8,979 nt of DNA from Candidatus Methanophagales archaeon (lineage in GTDB: Archaea; Halobacteriota; Syntropharchaeia; Alkanophagales; Methanospirareceae). Each line of letters opens with the position of its first letter. Position 1 is the stretch's first letter. The position numbers were made by a program, and so were the translations under genes. A model generated the notes under the pieces. The model saw only the letters and a program-made list of their open reading frames with translations. It made no database searches and was not told the origin of the DNA. The stretch covers positions 1 to 8,979 of the forward strand of contig PIXU01000147.1 in assembly GCA_003601795.1 (NCBI GenBank), read 5' to 3'. Of the stretch, positions 6,386 through 8,979 are shown one piece after another.

Positions 6386-6619
6386 TTATCTAACTATTAA
6401 TGCTTTGTCCGCCAGGTATCTTTTCACTAACCCGGGATTCCATATACAACATATTTTGCCCTCGCCGTCTACGGCTATCTTCCCAGATGCCAAAAGGAAA
6501 TCAAATATAATGTTAAATGTCGGGTACATCATTTTTTGGTAGATGTTCCTATACTGCCATTTTTTGTATTCTCCGCTATGTTCTCTTATGAACTCTTTTA
6601 CTATTAATACGGTATTCAA
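6386..6619 (-). CDS. Small winged-helix-like protein, function unknown
   Basis: 77 residues from a TTG start. The sequence has a winged-helix look: an N-terminal helix (VLIVKEFIREHSG), a second helical part (KWQYRNIYQKMMYPTFNIIF, 20-39) ending in a recognition-like helix, then a beta-hairpin wing (SGKIAVDGEGKICCIWN, 45-61) and a short tail (PGLVKRYLADKALIVR). I recall similar small stand-alone DNA-binding proteins in methanogen-related archaea but cannot name a family. The frame is open upstream to a TAA near 6660 with no ATG. TTG 6619-6617 has no SD. TATAAAC on the minus strand (6644-6638) lies about 22 nt before it, which would suit a leaderless start. No toxin-like partner is adjacent. Confidence 0.65.
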   Translation of the reverse strand: MNTVLIVKEFIREHSGEYKKWQYRNIYQKMMYPTFNIIFDFLLASGKIAVDGEGKICCIWNPGLVKRYLADKALIVR

Positions 6620-6659
6620 CTGCGGGTAATGTGTTAGTTTATACAGATTTATTTTAGTT

Positions 6660-6731
6660 TAACCGTGTTGATTCTCATCATCTGTGTTAATCGGTAATTT
6701 AGGACGCAGATTTACGTGGATTTACGCAGAA
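6660..6731. repeat. Intergenic element with short tandem units
   Basis: Two kinds of internal repeat lie side by side. GTGTTGATTC (6665-6674) and GTGTTAATCG (6684-6693) are spaced 19 nt apart. ACGCAGATTT, ACGTGGATTT and ACGCAGAAAA (6704-6733) are three head-to-tail 10-nt units. The wording (acgcagatttacg...) resembles intergenic repeats I associate with many prokaryotic genomes; that is recollection, and copy number here cannot be seen. The element abuts the fumarase-beta remnant directly. Confidence 0.5.
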
Positions 6732-6734
6732 AAC

Positions 6735-6827
6735 TATTTCGTCAAATTTGTTTCTGTTTGCATCTATGCAGACCATAAGAGGCCCAAAGTTGTCTTGAAG
6801 ATTTTTCAAAGGACTTTGCTCGATGCC
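6735..6827 (-). pseudogene. Remnant of a fumarate hydratase beta-subunit C-terminus
   Basis: On the minus strand, codons from 6827 to 6735 read GIEQSPLKNLQDNFGPLMVC and continue IDANRNKFDEI. The intact beta subunit at 7476-8090 reads GMAEAVWHFLLDDFGPLVVS and IDASGNSLYEEI in the matching place (residues 155-186). The two align without gaps until the final residues. At the DNA level 6758-6794 and 7559-7595 agree at 33 of 37 positions. Upstream of the remnant the frame meets a TAG four codons before the aligned glycine, so the rest of the gene is gone. It looks like a short relic of a duplicated or paralogous hydratase beta gene, decayed except for the core beta-strand segment. Confidence 0.65.
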
Positions 6828-7147
6828 TTTTTCCTATCCCTTCCCTTTTTCTCCCATCCCTCAGGCATTAATAATCAGCGATAGCTAAAAGCGATATTTT
6901 TTAGGGCATCAATAATCGTAAAAGAACGCTTCTCCATCCCCAAAACATCTTGTCTCATTTTTGGGACAATCGTCCCACCTTCCTTATTTATGTTGTTCCA
7001 ACCGAGGTTCGTATGGGTGCTTCAATGCCGAAGGGTGTGACGCAAGCGATGAAAAAAAAAGAAATCCCGCGCCTTAACGCCGAGGGTGGCGTAGCGCTCT
7101 TTAGGAGGCGAAAGCGAAAAAGGATGAAAAATAAACAGGTGAAAATA
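6828..7147. other. Spacer with minor repeats, no intact gene
   Basis: About 320 bases. GGCATTAATAATC (6864-6876) and GGCATCAATAATC (6905-6917) are near-identical direct repeats 41 nt apart. TGGGAC-AATC-GTCCCA near 6962-6977 is a 6-bp hairpin. ACGCC-GAGGGT-GGCGT (7077-7092) is a 5-bp hairpin inside an outer CGCCT...AGGCG pairing. A plus-strand frame is open through much of this region and joins the signal-peptide ORF that follows, but its Lys/Arg-rich content and the SD-supported ATG at 7148 argue against it being coding. Confidence 0.4.
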
Positions 7148-7475
7148 ATGGAAGCGATTATCATAAACAAATTGATGTTCCTGGGCATATTAGCGGTGAT
7201 AGGAATTGGTGTGGTTGCAGCCGCATATGCTACCTGCATCGCAGAACAAAGCTGTTTTGGATAAAAAATCAGAGCACGTTTCCAGTGATGAAAATGCTGC
7301 CAATTCAAGTTATGATAAAAAACAAATTCCAGATATAAGCCGGGATAAAATCGAAGAGCTACTGGAAGTTTTGAAGGGAAGCGAGCCCAAAATAAAAAAA
7401 GTTTCTTGTGAAAATCTGTGTAATCGGGTGGTTATAAAAGAGCTATACAAATACCGCAAACGTTTATTCTATTCC
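7148..7475 (+). pseudogene. Exported or membrane-anchored small protein broken by a frameshift
   Basis: ATG 7148 is preceded by AGGTGA with a 5-nt spacer, a good SD. The frame encodes a typical secretory or anchor N-terminus: MEAIIINKLMFLGILAVIGI followed by GVVAAAYA, a hydrophobic helix with a possible cleavage after AYA. It then stops at 7264 after only 38 codons. In the +1 frame a hydrophilic, coding-like stretch continues (KAVLDKKSEHVSSDENAANS, then IPDISRDKIEELLEVLKGSE and a Cys-x-x-x-Cys segment) up to the end of the fumarase gene, where it runs on antisense without its own stop. The simplest reading is a small exported protein with a one-base insertion near 7240-7262 and a lost 3' end. 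A genuine 38-residue peptide at 7148-7264, or an assembly error, is also possible. I do not recognise a family. Confidence 0.4.
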
Positions 7476-8090
7476 CTATTTAGCGATTGCCGATTGGCTC
7501 AGGTCATACACTTTTCGCTTTGCTTCTTCATTTATTTCCTCATACAAGCTATTACCGCTTGCATCTATGCTGACCACAAGAGGCCCAAAATCGTCAAGAA
7601 GAAAATGCCAGACCGCTTCAGCCATACCGAGGTCTTCCCAATATACTGCTTTTATGGTTTTTATCTGCGTGGCAGCTAAAACCGCTGCACCGCCGGTTAT
7701 CGCGAAGTACACACAGCCATATTTACACATCGCATCTCTCGTGGGAATGCCCATCCCGCCTTTTCCTATTATGGCACGAATCCGCAGCTTTTCTATTACC
7801 GCGGGTGTTACAGCGTCCATTCTCGCACTGGTGGTGGGGCCTGCTGCTACGATTTCCCATTCGCCTCGGTCTATGCTCTTCTGCTTCCGCACGAGCGGCC
7901 CGCAATGGTAAATCACAGCACCCTTCTTAATGGGCGTCTCCTCGCTCCTCTTTTCATATTCTATGATTCTATGGTGTGCCTTGTCCCGCGCAGTATATAC
8001 GTCTCCGCGGAGATACACAACGTCACCCAACTGCAACTTCTTTATTTCTTCCTCTTCCAGCGGTGTAGATAGTCTGATCTTCTTTTCCAT
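7476..8090 (-). CDS. Fumarate hydratase, beta subunit (class I, split form)
   Basis: 204 residues, matching the separate beta subunit of two-subunit class I (iron-sulfur) fumarase/L-tartrate dehydratases. With the alpha subunit it interconverts fumarate and malate. Visible: RLSTPLEEEEIKKLQLGDVV at the start, YLRGDVYTARDKAHHR (26-41), GAVIYHCGP (57-65), the conserved AAGPTTSARMD (82-92), IIGKGGMG (107-114), AITGGAAVLAA (130-140), AVYWEDLGMAEAVW (148-161) and DFGPLVVSIDASGN (167-180). No iron-sulfur cysteines are expected in this subunit. The alpha subunit is not in the window. A tartrate dehydratase beta role cannot be excluded by sequence alone. The ATG at 8090 has no SD. It is divergent from the tRNA methyltransferase gene, and its last segment is echoed by the remnant at 6735-6827. 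Confidence 0.9.
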   Translation of the reverse strand: MEKKIRLSTPLEEEEIKKLQLGDVVYLRGDVYTARDKAHHRIIEYEKRSEETPIKKGAVIYHCGPLVRKQKSIDRGEWEIVAAGPTTSARMDAVTPAVIEKLRIRAIIGKGGMGIPTRDAMCKYGCVYFAITGGAAVLAATQIKTIKAVYWEDLGMAEAVWHFLLDDFGPLVVSIDASGNSLYEEINEEAKRKVYDLSQSAIAK

Positions 8091-8118
8091 CAGTTTATGT
8101 TTGAAACGCAGTAAATTT

Positions 8119-8130
8119 CCTTTTTATAAT
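8119..8130. promoter_or_regulatory. Shared divergent TATA element between fumarase beta and the tRNA methyltransferase
   Basis: CCTTTTTATAAT holds one TATAA core. On the plus strand TTTATAAT (8123-8130) is centred about 26-27 nt before the methyltransferase ATG at 8153, the standard distance for a leaderless archaeal message. On the minus strand ATTATAAAAAGG would place transcription start near 8099, giving fumarase beta a leader of under 10 nt. Neither gene has an SD, which agrees with this reading. Confidence 0.45.
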
Positions 8131-8152
8131 TTTTAATAAAAGATTAATCCAA

Positions 8153-8979
8153 ATGCAACTCGCTTTTGAACTATCGAGGGAGCATGAAACACTACCGAAA
8201 TCAGAGGTCTTAGCATGTTTGCGTGCCTTAAACATCCCGTATGCGGAGAAAACGTTCTCGGATGGAATACTGGTGATTGACGCACAACTCTCGCCCGGAG
8301 GTAAAACATTCAACATCCTGTCAAAGCGGCTGGGAATGACGCACTGCATATACGAAATACGCGGTGAGAGCAAGCCAAAACCCGAGAAAGCGGAGGACAT
8401 ATTGGCACTCATTAAAAATGCGGATATACACGGCATTATGAAACAAGAGCGTACATTTGCCGTGCGCGTGCGTGTTAAACAAAAAGGCACGCCGTCTCTA
8501 TTTCTATCCGAAGGGAAACGACCGCTGTCATCGAAAAGGGATTTAGAGCGAAAAGCAGGTGAAATCATAAAACGCAAAGGATATGAAGTGGACCTCACGA
8601 ATCCCGCTAAAACATTCGTTCTTCTGTTCGCAAAAAACACGTGTCTTTTATGTTTGCTCGTGCATTCAACGGATAAGAAACAATTTGAGGTGCGAAGACC
8701 GCATTTAAGACCTTTCTTTTTGCCCGGTGTTATAACGCCAAAAATTGCCCGTGCTCTCGTTAATCTCAGTGAGATAAAAGAGGGAGGTGGGGTTCTGCTT
8801 GACCCCTTTTGTGGCACGGGTGGCATATTAATAGAAGCAGGGCTGATAGGGAGTGCGACGACGTTGGTGGGCATTGACATACAGGAAAAGATGGCAAGAG
8901 GTGCTGAAGCGAACTTGCGGTTTTATGGGCTGGACGCTAACTTGGTTGTAGGAGATGTTTCTAAAATGGCATTGTGCGA
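8153..8979 (+). CDS. tRNA (guanine-10-N2)-methyltransferase, THUMP + Rossmann MTase (3' partial)
   Basis: 275 codons run off the right edge. The N-terminus MQLAFELSREHETLPKSEVL matches archaeal Trm11/TrmG10-type enzymes, which (di)methylate N2 of G10 in tRNA using SAM. The first part (about 1-85) is the N-terminal ferredoxin-like region. A THUMP domain follows (about 90-165, with FAVRVRVKQKG and KRDLERKAGEIIKRKGYEVD). The methyltransferase domain opens with RRPHLRPFFLPGVITPKIAR (about 182-201), then SAM-binding motif I LLDPFCGTGGILIEAGLIG (about 217-235) and VGIDIQEKM. The target-base motif (DPPYG-like) would lie beyond the window. The ATG has no SD but a well-placed TATA box. A long minus-strand frame opposite this gene is only its shadow. 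Confidence 0.9.
   Translation, partial: MQLAFELSREHETLPKSEVLACLRALNIPYAEKTFSDGILVIDAQLSPGGKTFNILSKRLGMTHCIYEIRGESKPKPEKAEDILALIKNADIHGIMKQERTFAVRVRVKQKGTPSLFLSEGKRPLSSKRDLERKAGEIIKRKGYEVDLTNPAKTFVLLFAKNTCLLCLLVHSTDKKQFEVRRPHLRPFFLPGVITPKIARALVNLSEIKEGGGVLLDPFCGTGGILIEAGLIGSATTLVGIDIQEKMARGAEANLRFYGLDANLVVGDVSKMALC

Noticed and set aside
6302..6400. Possible 32-residue plus-strand peptide (MIEIMINSSLATEYNNRQAF...)
   Set aside because: No SD, it overlaps the end of the winged-helix gene, and it has no recognisable composition; chance frame.
6684..6884. 66-codon plus-strand frame
   Set aside because: It is antisense to the fumarase-beta remnant and starts in the tandem repeat; no protein-like features.
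6950..7147. N-terminal extension of the signal-peptide ORF
   Set aside because: The extension is Lys/Arg-rich and unlike a protein N-terminus, and would bury the signal sequence. The AGGTGA-ATG at 7148 gives a better start. The region also contains hairpins.
8095..8880. A 261-codon open frame on the minus strand
   Set aside because: It lies opposite the tRNA methyltransferase, whose plus-strand frame carries clear THUMP and SAM-binding motifs. The minus product is Ser/Arg/Cys-rich with no domain character.

Overview
The window looks archaeal and comes from a euryarchaeote. It carries a ribosomal protein S27e – aIF2-alpha – Nop10 – PAC2-chaperone gene string, an archaeal-type DnaG primase, a tRNA with no encoded CCA, a split fumarase beta subunit and a THUMP-domain archaeal tRNA methyltransferase. 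Several genes have TATA-like boxes and no Shine-Dalgarno (SD) site, as in partly leaderless archaeal transcriptomes. AT-rich, repeat-littered spacers and gene remnants suggest a methanogen/ANME-related lineage, but that placement is inference only.

Layout. 1-590 (minus strand): the first codons of a gene leaving the left edge behind a perfect SD, then a probable transposase remnant. 590-1160: no intact gene, only a degraded protein-like stretch on the minus strand. 1195-3201 (plus strand): the conserved translation cluster rps27e, aIF2-alpha, nop10 (55 aa, overlapping the next gene by 23 nt) and a PAC2-family protein. It ends in a palindromic spacer (3234-3363) with a terminator-like hairpin and T-rich tract. 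3380-4579 (minus): DnaG, transcribed convergently to the cluster. 4768-4841 (minus): tRNA-Val(CAC). 5032-6240 (plus): argJ. 6386-6619 (minus): a small winged-helix-like protein. 6620-7475: accessory-looking DNA with a short-unit repeat, a decayed copy of the C-terminal end of fumarase beta, and a signal-peptide ORF broken by a frameshift. 7476-8090 (minus): fumarase beta. 8153 to the right edge (plus): tRNA (guanine-10-N2) methyltransferase, divergent from fumarase beta across a 62-nt AT-rich spacer whose single TATAA core could serve both genes.

Biologically this is mostly housekeeping: translation initiation, ribosome and rRNA modification, tRNA modification, proteasome assembly, primase/exosome function, arginine biosynthesis and the fumarate hydration step. 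I found no CRISPR array, defence island or convincing new system. The items most worth a second look are the fumarase-beta remnant 801 bp from the intact gene, an Ala-Thr dipeptide duplication at the ArgJ self-cleavage site, the frameshifted exported-protein ORF, and two palindromic or tandem intergenic elements.
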